Shown one piece after another: positions 18,721 to 26,692 of a DNA stretch of 64,000 nt. The position numbers and the translations under genes are program-made. Below the pieces are notes generated by a model. It was not told the DNA's origin. It ran no database searches and worked only from the letters and a program-made list of their open reading frames with translations. How positions within the stretch are numbered: position 1 is the stretch's first letter; each line of letters opens with the position of its first letter. Source of the stretch: an uncultured Methanobrevibacter sp. (GTDB lineage Archaea; Methanobacteriota; Methanobacteria; Methanobacteriales; Methanobacteriaceae); the NCBI RefSeq assembly GCF_900314695.1, contig NZ_OMWD01000002.1:33759-97758 (forward strand), read 5' to 3'.

Positions 18721-19717
18721 AATATTCATTTCGTTCGCTGATTGCAGCTTTAATGTTATCTAATGGGGTATTTGGAGCAATCCCGCAACTTGGAGCCAGA
18801 ATGTCGATTCCATCATCAATCGCTTTTTTGACATCTCCTTTAACTTCATCTGAATTGCCGCTGAGCAATGTTTTTGAAGTTGAAATATTTCCAAGGATAA
18901 CACAATTGTCTTCGATTATTTCTTTTTGTGCTTGAGGAATGTCAACAGCCTCTTCAACACTGATTCCATCAAATCCACAGGTTGCCATATCTTTAATAAT
19001 AGGCTGTGTGGATCCGCAGATGTGCAATACTTTTAATACTTCAATGTAATCGGCCAAATCTTCAAGATTAGGTTTAATCAATGATTTAAAATCATCAGGT
19101 GCTATTAATTCTGGAGATGCAGTTGGTTCGTTAACACATATTACATCTGCTCCGTGATTTTGGATTTCTTCAATGTAGTCCATGCTCACATCAACACAGT
19201 TTTCAACTGCTATTTCCACTTCTTCGATGTCTGTTTTCATATATCTTACAAGATTTTCAATTCCAAGCAGATGTCCTGTTAATGTGAATGGGCCGGTAAT
19301 TCCAACAATTATTGGTAATTCTTCATATTTTTCTTTTAAGATATCAATTGCTTCTAAAACAACAGGTATTCTTCCTCTTTTTGTAAAATCATCTGTAGCT
19401 TCAATATCATCAGCATATTCAAATGGTGAGATTTCAACCTCTGGAACCCTTTCGTTACTTCCGAGATTAACATCACATCCCAATGCTTCTGCTTCTACAG
19501 TTAGGCAGAATGGTAATCTTGCACATTCAAGTCCTGCAAGTTCATATAAAGAGCTTGCAAGTGTCGCCATTTGATTGGCATCTTTGTGTGCATCTGGCCA
19601 TTTTAGTCCATAATGGTTCATTGCATCTATTGTTCCGAGTTGAGTTACACTTACAAATGGTTTTCTTTCAACTGTTTGTCCTGTAAGTGCGTTTTTAAGG
19701 TTTTCTTTATAATTCAT
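18710..19717 (-). CDS. mtaA: Methylcobamide:CoM methyltransferase (MtaA)
   Basis: The 335-residue protein has the uroporphyrinogen decarboxylase fold and the MtaA/MtbA zinc site: His232 and Cys234 in VLHICGST and Cys311 in APSCGIAPNTP, in the same arrangement as the zinc ligands known for MtaA. It transfers the methyl group from methyl-Co(III) MtaC to coenzyme M. A longer frame begins at 19780, inside the upstream gene; the ATG at 19717 is preferred because GTGAT lies four bases upstream and it overlaps the upstream stop by only 11 bases (ATGAATTATAA), a coupling arrangement. It is the last gene of the methanol operon. Specificity for methanol rather than methylamine is inferred from mtaBC. 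Confidence 0.92.
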   Translation of the reverse strand: MNYKENLKNALTGQTVERKPFVSVTQLGTIDAMNHYGLKWPDAHKDANQMATLASSLYELAGLECARLPFCLTVEAEALGCDVNLGSNERVPEVEISPFEYADDIEATDDFTKRGRIPVVLEAIDILKEKYEELPIIVGITGPFTLTGHLLGIENLVRYMKTDIEEVEIAVENCVDVSMDYIEEIQNHGADVICVNEPTASPELIAPDDFKSLIKPNLEDLADYIEVLKVLHICGSTQPIIKDMATCGFDGISVEEAVDIPQAQKEIIEDNCVILGNISTSKTLLSGNSDEVKGDVKKAIDDGIDILAPSCGIAPNTPLDNIKAAISERNEYFNL

Positions 19718-21320
19718 TTTTATCACTTTTTTTGTAAAATTGATTGTATTTAAATACATTCTGTTTGCAGTTTCTGACACATCTTAAGCATCCAAGTCCT
19801 GAACACAAATCGCTTCTTAAACTGAATTCATTTTTCTTTAAGGATAATGCATTTTCCGGACAATTATTCACACATTCCATGCATGAAATGCAATCATCAA
19901 ATGTTGTTTTCATGGTATTAGAAATGTCAATGCTTTTAATGGGTTTATCTCCAGCATCGGATATGTCCTTTTCAAATAATTTATGAATTTGGGGGTTTTC
20001 TTCAAGGGGAGGCATTTCCTGATATCCATATTTTGAAAGCCATTCCTCATACTTTTCAAAGGGCAATCCCTCTTCATAAATCGCCAATTCCAGTGAATAT
20101 ATCTTTTCAAAAATTTCTGAAGTGGCAAGCATTATATGATTGTTTTCAATATCGTCAGCTATCTGTTGCAGTTCATCAAGAAGTTGCGGATTCAAAACAA
20201 TGTCTTTAGCCATTGCAAGGGAAGTATTTCCAATTTGGAATACTTCTGTTGAAGATGGTGGAATCTGACCTATTTTCATAGACTTCAATGCATCAACATA
20301 AAATCCTGATGCTCCAGCCATATAAACTGAATCAATTTCATCCAAATAAATATCCGAACTTTCAGCTAAAGTCAATTCAGCAGCTCTGAAAGCGCCCAAG
20401 GCTTTCCCTATATTGTTTATATCGTTTTCAGTTAAATAAATGTCATCCTGAAAGTAGATTTTTTCTTTGATTTTCCCGTTTTCAATGATTCCATCTTCTA
20501 TTCCAAGGCAGAATGCTGCAATTACACCGGTTCCTGTTATTCCACAAGCGGTCATGTCACTTTTTTCAATGGAATCTCCATTGAGTGGATTTATCAAATC
20601 TCCATTTTGAACAAGCAAATCATCATCAAGGATTTTCATTCTCCAATTATTGCCTTCCTTTGCAATATCACAAATTGTATTTGGGGAAGCCAATCTTCCT
20701 TTTTCAATTGTCTGACCTTCAATTGCAGGTCCTGCAGCTGCTGAAGCGGTGTAAATTTCTCCTTCTACAATCAATGCCATTTCGGCATTTGTTCCAAAAT
20801 CAATTATCAATGAATCCTCATCCTTATCAAGAGCTCCTGATTTATAAAGCATTGCCAGTGCGTCCGCTCCGATTTCATGCTTAATTGCAGGAGGGATATA
20901 AACGTAGGTATTTGGAGGAACGTCTAATCCAATTTCAGATGCATTTATCTTTTTGGATTTTCTGGAAGGGGGTGTGATGTTTTGATTTTTCAGTGCATTT
21001 TTTCCCCAATAAGCCAAATCTCTTATTTCAATATTGTTGAAAAGAGATAATTGAATTGGATTCCCACAAACTGATAATCTTTCAACATTGTTAATATCTA
21101 AACTGTTAATGACTTTATTAATTGCATTAATTAATAATTTATGGGCTTGATTCTGCCCAATATCAATAGCAAAATGCAAATGGTCAATTACATTTGCACC
21201 AGGTAAAGGATGTCTTAAAGTGATTGCTGTAGATATTGTTTTTTCAGTGGTTAAATCATAGCTTTGGGCTCTGATACCACTTGTTCCAATATCTATTGCA
21301 ATTCCAGTATGTTCTGCCAT
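19707..21320 (-). CDS. Corrinoid methyltransferase activation protein (RamA/MapA-like)
   Basis: The 537-residue protein starts with an ASKHA-type ATPase domain (GIAIDIGTSGIRAQSYD), continues with the DUF4445-like region (IDFGTNAEMALIVEGEIY; AAAGPAIEGQTI; ACGITGTGVIAAFCLG; VYMAGASGFYVDALK) and ends with two ferredoxin-type clusters: Cys477, 480, 483, 487 (CISCMECVNNCP) and Cys506, 511, 514, 518. Related proteins (RamA, MapA) use ATP to reduce oxidised Co(II) corrinoid proteins back to Co(I). Between mtaC and mtaA, with a six-base gap to mtaC, its target is almost certainly MtaC. Confidence 0.92.
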   Translation of the reverse strand: MAEHTGIAIDIGTSGIRAQSYDLTTEKTISTAITLRHPLPGANVIDHLHFAIDIGQNQAHKLLINAINKVINSLDINNVERLSVCGNPIQLSLFNNIEIRDLAYWGKNALKNQNITPPSRKSKKINASEIGLDVPPNTYVYIPPAIKHEIGADALAMLYKSGALDKDEDSLIIDFGTNAEMALIVEGEIYTASAAAGPAIEGQTIEKGRLASPNTICDIAKEGNNWRMKILDDDLLVQNGDLINPLNGDSIEKSDMTACGITGTGVIAAFCLGIEDGIIENGKIKEKIYFQDDIYLTENDINNIGKALGAFRAAELTLAESSDIYLDEIDSVYMAGASGFYVDALKSMKIGQIPPSSTEVFQIGNTSLAMAKDIVLNPQLLDELQQIADDIENNHIMLATSEIFEKIYSLELAIYEEGLPFEKYEEWLSKYGYQEMPPLEENPQIHKLFEKDISDAGDKPIKSIDISNTMKTTFDDCISCMECVNNCPENALSLKKNEFSLRSDLCSGLGCLRCVRNCKQNVFKYNQFYKKSDKNEL

Positions 21321-21326
21321 ATTATC

Positions 21327-22154
21327 TTAGCTTGCATATTCTGATACGAACTCTCCGACAATATCACTATATTCTTTTCTTAAATCTTCCCAATTCTTAT
21401 TGTCAGTTAGTATAGCGTCAGCTAATTTTGGTGTGTGGTATGCTTCTACACCATAAACTGTCATGTCCATTGTTTCAACGTAATCTTTTCTGACTGCTCC
21501 ACCACCACATCCGATAGCCGGAACTTCAAGACCTGCTTCCTTAAGCGCTTCGACAACTTTAGGGAATGCGGTCATTGTTGTGGTCATGAGTGCCGTACCG
21601 GTCATGAATAATGGGTCATATTCTTTAACTGCTTCAACAACTCTTTGTGCTGCAACATCACGTCCTAAATCAATAGCTTCAAATCCTCCTGCTCTTAAAA
21701 ACATTAAAATTAAGTTTTTACCTATGTCGTGGGGATCTCCTTCAGCTACAAAACATACTACAGTTCCTTTTGTATCACTTTTGCGACCAAGAACCTTTTC
21801 ACATTCCTTAACACTTTCCATCATTGCATCTCCAGCAAGCATCAAATCAGGCAAGAAATAAACTCCTTTTGTATATAATGTGCTCACTGCATCGATTCCT
21901 TTCATTAATGCATTATTGATTAGTTCGATTGGGGAATAACCTTCCTCAAGGGATTTTTTGACATCTTTCAATGCGTTAATCTTATCTTCGTATAGTATTT
22001 CTAAAGCTATTTTTCTGAATGGTTCTTCTGTTGGTAAAATTTCTTTTACTTCAGGATAGTCTTCTGCTTTCATTGCAGCTCCTTCAGCGACAACATTGTA
22101 TCGAATAGCAATTTTATCTTGTGTTATTTTATCTTCCAAATCTTTATAACTCAT
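21327..22154 (-). CDS. mtaC: Methanol-specific corrinoid protein (MtaC)
   Basis: The 275-residue protein has the two-part B12-binding layout of MtaC: an N-terminal helical cap (about 45-125, GVYFLPDLMLAGDAM) and a Rossmann-like cobalamin domain. DPHDIG at residues 140-145 carries His142, the lower axial ligand, followed by GGFEAIDLGRDV and the GTALMTTTM and GCGGGAV loops. It accepts the methyl group of methanol from MtaB and hands it to MtaA. GAGGG precedes the ATG, and mtaB ends 11 bases upstream. Confidence 0.95.
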   Translation of the reverse strand: MSYKDLEDKITQDKIAIRYNVVAEGAAMKAEDYPEVKEILPTEEPFRKIALEILYEDKINALKDVKKSLEEGYSPIELINNALMKGIDAVSTLYTKGVYFLPDLMLAGDAMMESVKECEKVLGRKSDTKGTVVCFVAEGDPHDIGKNLILMFLRAGGFEAIDLGRDVAAQRVVEAVKEYDPLFMTGTALMTTTMTAFPKVVEALKEAGLEVPAIGCGGGAVRKDYVETMDMTVYGVEAYHTPKLADAILTDNKNWEDLRKEYSDIVGEFVSEYAS

Positions 22155-22165
22155 TTCAATCCCTC

Positions 22166-23551
22166 TTATAATTCATAATTTTTAGGGTCGAAATCTTCAA
22201 CTTTACGATCGTATCTTCTTACGCTACGTTTAATAAATTTAGATGAGTCATCTGGCAATTTATTAAATGTTCTAATTGCGCTATTTAAGCTGTCTTGTTC
22301 AAATCTTGTTAACTGTATCTTTTTAGCTTCAACTGCTTCAGTAATGATTTTTCCAACTTCCAATGCAGCTGCAATGCTTCTTTGATATGGATCGTCTCCG
22401 TATTCTACTATCGCTTCACCTATTCTATATGCATTGTCATATGCCAATATTAATGCCTGCGGGTCTCTGTATTTGTCAGTTAGAGTGTATAAATCTCTTA
22501 AAGTTTTATCTTCACCAGTTTGGATTGCTGTATTCATTAATGCAGCTTCAAATCCAGTTGCCTGAAGCCATACTTCTGGAGTTGTTCCGCCCATTTCTTC
22601 TCTGTGGTAAACGGATTCATTACTCCAGCAATCACAGATTCCTGCAATCAGGTTACCCATCAGGTCGGAGTGTGCACAAACTGCATTTTTACCTTCTGTT
22701 GCAATTGGGACTCCACTGATGGATTTGACTATTGGATTTTCATATCCGCAATCTTTTAAAGGTCCTTTTGCACCACATTCAACAGCAACTAAACTGTTTG
22801 CTCCACCAATTCCTCTTGCAATTGCCGCTAAGGTATGTGAACAATCTTTGTCAAGCAATCCTCCAGCTAAAAACATTGCAGTATTGGATTGTGAACAGTT
22901 GGTGTCTCCTCCAGGAATTACTTTGTGCTTGTTACAGATTTTTACAATCTCTTCCCACATGAATTCCATATCTATGCTTCCTAAAACACCAATACCAAAT
23001 AGTATTGCTCTTGGATCTCCTCTTGAAATACCGTAATCTGAAACAGATTTTCCTCCGGTAGTTTCAATACATATTATTGATGCACCATTTTCACAGCATT
23101 GTTCGATGGATTCCATCACATTTTGGTATTGTTCTGAAGTTCTATAGTTTGAGCCTTTTTCTTCATCCCTTATGTCTGCAGGGGTTGCTTTAAGGGCTAC
23201 CTTAATTCCATATTCATCATGGAACTTTTCTAGAACTTCCACTTGTGCCTGGGTACATGCACCAGCCCATTCCGGGTTTGCGGTTTGTTGAGCAATGTGT
23301 TCCTGTTCAATGATAAATGATGGAAGACCAATATTTAAAGCTCTTTGGCATGCGCTTATTGTTATGTTTCTGCATTCTGCAACCATACTTTCCATGGAAT
23401 TTTCACTGCCTTCTTTAGGGGCTACTTTTATTATCGGGTTTACATATCCTGCTCCAATTTCCATATCATATTTTGTTTTTACAGGATGTTTTGCAAATCC
23501 AAAAACCATGTCGTCTGGACTTTCATATTCCATTTTTGTAAATCGTTTCAT
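22166..23551 (-). CDS. mtaB: Methanol:corrinoid methyltransferase (MtaB)
   Basis: The 461-residue protein matches MtaB over its whole length. The zinc ligands known for the family are in place: Glu163 (CIETTGGKS), Cys219 (GDTNCSQSNT) and Cys268 (LKDCGYEN). It activates methanol on zinc and methylates MtaC, the first step of hydrogen-dependent methanol use. It leads the operon mtaB-mtaC-activase-mtaA. The start is set by GGTGAT three bases before the ATG. The strong upstream TATA box and a long upstream gap with a motif shared with mtrH suggest regulated expression. Confidence 0.96.
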   Translation of the reverse strand: MKRFTKMEYESPDDMVFGFAKHPVKTKYDMEIGAGYVNPIIKVAPKEGSENSMESMVAECRNITISACQRALNIGLPSFIIEQEHIAQQTANPEWAGACTQAQVEVLEKFHDEYGIKVALKATPADIRDEEKGSNYRTSEQYQNVMESIEQCCENGASIICIETTGGKSVSDYGISRGDPRAILFGIGVLGSIDMEFMWEEIVKICNKHKVIPGGDTNCSQSNTAMFLAGGLLDKDCSHTLAAIARGIGGANSLVAVECGAKGPLKDCGYENPIVKSISGVPIATEGKNAVCAHSDLMGNLIAGICDCWSNESVYHREEMGGTTPEVWLQATGFEAALMNTAIQTGEDKTLRDLYTLTDKYRDPQALILAYDNAYRIGEAIVEYGDDPYQRSIAAALEVGKIITEAVEAKKIQLTRFEQDSLNSAIRTFNKLPDDSSKFIKRSVRRYDRKVEDFDPKNYEL

Positions 23552-23554
23552 ACA

Positions 23555-23599
23555 ATCACCTACAGTTAATTAAAAGTAATTTCTTATAGTATATAAAAG
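23555..23599 (-). promoter_or_regulatory. Promoter and ribosome site of the mta operon
   Basis: CTTTTATATAC on the minus strand (23589-23599) is a good TATA box, putting the start of transcription near 23569. GGTGAT (23555-23560) lies three bases before the mtaB ATG. Confidence 0.65.
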
Positions 23600-23819
23600 G
23601 GGTTGATTTTTCAAGTATGGTTGATATTTTTTTAGAATATTGGTGTGTCATATATTTCTTATTTTTCCTTGTTTTTTTAAAATAGTGGTTAAAAATAATA
23701 TTAATTTTAAAAAATAGTTTTTATAAGGTTTTTTAGGATTTTATTTGATTTTATTGATTTTCGTTAAAACAATTGCCCATATAAAATCTATTTGAAATTT
23801 TTTAAAATATGTTTAAAAA

Positions 23820-23838
23820 ATAAAGTGTACTTGATAAT
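23820..23838. promoter_or_regulatory. 19-bp motif shared with mtrH upstream region, copy A
   Basis: ATAAAGTGTACTTGATAAT differs by one base from 25186-25204. It lies about 270 bp before mtaB. It may be a regulator site or a repeat remnant. Confidence 0.45.
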
Positions 23839-23909
23839 GTTGTTCTTTTAAATCCAAAAGTTCAAGCTAGAGGATTATATTTAAATTCAAAATAAGGGAA
23901 ATTTGTGGG

Positions 23910-23957
23910 GAAATTAAAACTAAAAATTAGAGTACTGGAGGTGCTTGCTCCAGTACT
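23910..23957 (-). terminator. Terminator of mtrH
   Basis: A perfect 10-bp inverted repeat AGTACTGGAG/CTCCAGTACT (23931-23940 with 23948-23957, loop GTGCTTG) lies about 90 bases after the mtrH stop. On the minus strand it is followed by a T-rich run (23910-23930). Confidence 0.75.
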
Positions 23958-24045
23958 TATTTGGTATTATACTTTTATGTTAAGATTTGTTAATGGATAT
24001 TGAACAAATCTTCATTGAGGTTTGAAAATGTATTAACAAATGATA

Positions 24046-24984
24046 TTATACTAATTTGTTCATAGGGTGATAATCAACAGGTTCGGTTCCTAAAGGTTTT
24101 GCAGCTTCGGATATGAACATGTCTGTTTGAGCTACTGCTGGAAATGCTATGCTTGCATTTTCGATTGGTCCGAAAAGAACAAAGTCTCCTGCACACATTA
24201 CTTGCACGATATTTGCACCAATATCACAAACAGTAAATGCAGTTTTGTTTCCTGCTTTTTTGTATTCTCTTAACCAGTCCCATGCGGATGGTACGTTGTG
24301 AATTCCTGATCCCACTGGATATCCCCATTTCGCTTTTTCAGCAAATGAAGTTCTCGCAGCGATACCTGCTCCCTGACCTAAAGGTGTAACTGCTGTATCC
24401 ATCATGAATCTGTCAATTCCACATTCTGCAGCTACTTCAAGTAAACCTTTTTCGTATGCACCATCATCTCCATCTTCCCACATTGCCATTTTACCTTCAA
24501 CGGTAGCATTCATTGGGTTGAATCCTAAAATAATTGAAGCAGAAATGTCTGTTTCAGCAAGTGCATCTAACTCGGATTTGTCTGCAGCCATGTTGATTGA
24601 ATTATATATTGCTCTTTCTGTTAATCCGGTTTCATCAGCGTACTGTGCACCAGCAACTCTTGCATCACCGGATGTTGAATCTATAAGGAAGGGAGCATCA
24701 CAAATCTCTCCAATATATTCAATATATTTTGGAAGTGCTTCCACTGTTTGTCCGAAAACTTGTACAATGTATGGATTACCGGTTACGTCGGAAATGGATG
24801 CCATATCATTTACTAATTGTTCTGCTCTATCTTTATCGAAATCTCCTGTTAATTCATCGTTAAGAATGTTGTGTCCACCATAGAATATTGTTCCTGCTAA
24901 CACAGTAGGATATTCTCCAGGCTGACCACCCATTTTGACTCCTGCGAAGTCAAAAACTTCTTGTTCTTTATCAAATTTAAACAT
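24046..24984 (-). CDS. mtrH: Stand-alone MtrH-family methyltransferase
   Basis: The 312-residue protein reads as MtrH (FDFAGVKMGGQPGEYPTVLAGTIFYGGH; FLIDSTSGDARVAGAQYADE; ILGFNPMNAT), the soluble subunit that moves the methyl group of methyl-tetrahydromethanopterin to the corrinoid of MtrA. Normally mtrH ends the eight-gene mtr operon; here no other mtr gene is near, so this is either a second copy or a displaced one. It has its own promoter and terminator and sits just upstream of the methanol operon, so it may serve the methanol corrinoid protein. The start is supported by GAGGTT seven bases before the ATG. Confidence 0.93.
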   Translation of the reverse strand: MFKFDKEQEVFDFAGVKMGGQPGEYPTVLAGTIFYGGHNILNDELTGDFDKDRAEQLVNDMASISDVTGNPYIVQVFGQTVEALPKYIEYIGEICDAPFLIDSTSGDARVAGAQYADETGLTERAIYNSINMAADKSELDALAETDISASIILGFNPMNATVEGKMAMWEDGDDGAYEKGLLEVAAECGIDRFMMDTAVTPLGQGAGIAARTSFAEKAKWGYPVGSGIHNVPSAWDWLREYKKAGNKTAFTVCDIGANIVQVMCAGDFVLFGPIENASIAFPAVAQTDMFISEAAKPLGTEPVDYHPMNKLV

Positions 24985-25006
24985 TTAATTTAACCTCGTT
25001 TATTAT

Positions 25007-25051
25007 GACTTAACTTATTCATTTTAACTTTATAAAAATTCAAGTTAAGTC
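25007..25051 (-). promoter_or_regulatory. mtrH promoter bracketed by an inverted repeat (possible operator)
   Basis: The minus-strand TATA box TTTTTATAAAG (25028-25038) is flanked by GACTTAACTT (25007-25016) and its exact complement AAGTTAAGTC (25042-25051). One arm covers the expected transcription start near 25007, the other the BRE position. Such placement suits a dimeric repressor. GAGGTT (24992-24997) is the ribosome site. Confidence 0.55.
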
Positions 25052-25185
25052 TAACTTATTATATTTATTTAGGTATATATAAACTTATCTGAAAATTTTA
25101 TAATATTTTTAAAAAGTTTTAGTTAACTGTTTAATAGTTAAAATATATCTTGTAGTGCCTTATTTTTGACAGATATTTATTACAT

Positions 25186-25204
25186 ATAAAGTATACTTGA
25201 TAAT
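25186..25204. promoter_or_regulatory. 19-bp motif shared with mtaB upstream region, copy B
   Basis: ATAAAGTATACTTGATAAT, with the palindrome AAGTATACTT inside, matches 23820-23838 at 18 of 19 positions and in the same orientation. It lies about 200 bp before mtrH. Confidence 0.45.
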
Positions 25205-25511
25205 AAGTTCATTTTATCTTTATTTTTGAAATCGCATCATAAAATCTAAAAATAATTAATTGTCCATATTTAATCATGATTATTTTCTAAATTCGATGAT
25301 TTAATCAATAATTTATAAAATAACCTATTTGGGTTTATATTAATTAAAATGGAATGTTTAAATTTATAAAAAATATATTTTAAAACATTAAAAAATTAGT
25401 ATGCAAAAAATAATTGAATAAAATTAATATGGGTTTTGGATATTGGAAAAAAACAATGTGAAAATCCGTAAAAAGCAAAATATGGTTTAAAAAATAAGTA
25501 AGTGGAGAAAT

Positions 25512-25721
25512 CTATTCTCCGGATAATTCTTTTAGTCTTTCACGAATGGCATTTTCTAAAAATTCTCTTGTTTTTACAAGTTCATCATATTCTCCGATTA
25601 TTTTTGGTCCGAATTCGGTTTGTTCCAATTTGATGTCGAATTTTTCAAAAGCATGTGCAAGCATTTGTTCGCCAACGCCATTCGGTATACCCATTTCAAA
25701 TTCTTCTTTTTCTTCAGCCAT
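25512..25721 (-). CDS. Small conserved acidic protein downstream of tyrS
   Basis: This 69-residue charged protein (MAEEKEEFEMGIPNGVGEQM) has no membrane segment and looks like a compact alpha/beta fold (IKLEQTEFGPKIIGEYDELV) ending in a charged helix. I do not recognise a named family. Its ATG directly follows the tyrS stop codon with no gap, so it is co-translated with tyrS and is the last gene of the MCM/translation cluster. Confidence 0.78.
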   Translation of the reverse strand: MAEEKEEFEMGIPNGVGEQMLAHAFEKFDIKLEQTEFGPKIIGEYDELVKTREFLENAIRERLKELSGE

Positions 25722-26684
25722 TTAGTTCTCCTCCATGTATTCTCTTACCGGAGCAAAGAATTCAATTAAGAAATCTTTAATTCCATTTTTTAAATCCATT
25801 GGATGTAAATTGCCTTCACTAAAGTCCTTGATTAATTCGTCGTGGCTTAATTCAATGTCTCCACCGAATTTTTCAGGTCTTTTAATAAGTAATTTCTCTT
25901 GATTAGGGAACACAAATGTTTCTGCTATTTCAATCATTGGATTTCCTTCAATTTCTCCTTGAGGACAGAAACTTTTCTTGATTTTTTTAGTGATTTCTTC
26001 AACACTGTCATCCACCGCAATGTAGTTTCCTTTACTTGAAGACATTTTGGCATCACCGTCAAGACCATGCAATAATGGTGTGTGGATACAGACTGGTACG
26101 TTTTCACCTATCTTTTCTAGATTTTCACGTGCCAACATTTGGATTTTTCTCTGTTCCATACCTCCGAGGGCAACATCAACTTCTAATGCAGCCATATCTA
26201 CGGTTTGCATGATTGGATAAATAACACTGGCTACTTTTGGATTGTCATCTGCACGACTTACTTGATCCATACTTCTTCTAGCTCTTTTCAAAGTAGTCAT
26301 TGTAGCTAATTGATAAACTTTATCAGTATAATCCCCTTCAAGTTGGAAAGATGAACCTAAAACATATTCTGTTGTTTCATCAAGCCCTAATGCCTGGAAA
26401 CATTTTTTGTTGTATTCAGCAGTTTCTGCAATTTCTTCAACAGTTCCTTTTCCATTTAAAAATGCATGATAATCCGCAAGAAGGATTTTAATTTTAAAAC
26501 CAAATTTTTGTAATTGTTTTAGCTTTTGTACAGTTACCGCATGTCCTAAATGGATTTTTCCTGAAGGTTCATAACCTGTATAAGCTATAGGCTGTTCTTT
26601 TTTTAGAACTTCTTTCAATTCTTCTGTGTCTATAACTTCCAAGGTTCCATTTTCGATTAACTGAATTTTTTCTTCAATATTCAT
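25722..26684 (-). CDS. tyrS: Tyrosyl-tRNA synthetase
   Basis: The 320-residue class I synthetase joins tyrosine to tRNA-Tyr. GYEPSGKIHLGHAVTV (about 37-52) carries the HIGH motif and DAKMSSSKGN (about 210-219) the KMSKS loop. The short length without a C-terminal S4 domain is normal for archaeal and eukaryotic TyrRS. It ends the run MCM, aIF2-beta, NMD3, TyrRS, a gene order I recall from other Methanobacteriales. NMD3 ends eight bases upstream. Confidence 0.95.
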   Translation of the reverse strand: MNIEEKIQLIENGTLEVIDTEELKEVLKKEQPIAYTGYEPSGKIHLGHAVTVQKLKQLQKFGFKIKILLADYHAFLNGKGTVEEIAETAEYNKKCFQALGLDETTEYVLGSSFQLEGDYTDKVYQLATMTTLKRARRSMDQVSRADDNPKVASVIYPIMQTVDMAALEVDVALGGMEQRKIQMLARENLEKIGENVPVCIHTPLLHGLDGDAKMSSSKGNYIAVDDSVEEITKKIKKSFCPQGEIEGNPMIEIAETFVFPNQEKLLIKRPEKFGGDIELSHDELIKDFSEGNLHPMDLKNGIKDFLIEFFAPVREYMEEN

Positions 26685-26692
26685 TTTATCAC

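Larger units (their letters stand above)
23552..24045. other. Long intergenic region upstream of mtaB
   Basis: These 494 bases hold no gene. From mtaB outward they contain the ribosome site and TATA box, some 200 bases of T-rich DNA, the shared 19-bp motif at 23820-23838, and the mtrH terminator hairpin at 23931-23957. Confidence 0.6.
24985..25511. other. Long AT-rich intergenic region upstream of mtrH
   Basis: These 527 bases contain no gene. Features seen are the mtrH ribosome site, TATA box with flanking inverted repeat (25007-25051), and the 19-bp motif at 25186-25204. The remainder, to 25511, is very AT-rich with no clear structure. Confidence 0.6.

Noticed and set aside
19182..19574. 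130-codon plus-strand frame within mtaA
   Set aside because: Shadow of mtaA; the Ser/Thr-rich translation has no family character and there is no promoter or ribosome site.
22363..23573. Several plus-strand frames within mtaB
   Set aside because: All are mirror frames of the well-conserved mtaB gene.
24404..24883. 159-codon plus-strand frame within mtrH
   Set aside because: The opposite strand encodes a clear MtrH; the Ser/Pro-rich product is typical of an antisense shadow.
23771..25269. Second short match AATTGCCCATAT / AATTGTCCATAT in the mtaB and mtrH upstream regions
   Set aside because: It has only 11 of 12 matching bases, lies in AT-rich DNA, and its order relative to the 19-bp motif differs between the two regions, so chance cannot be excluded.
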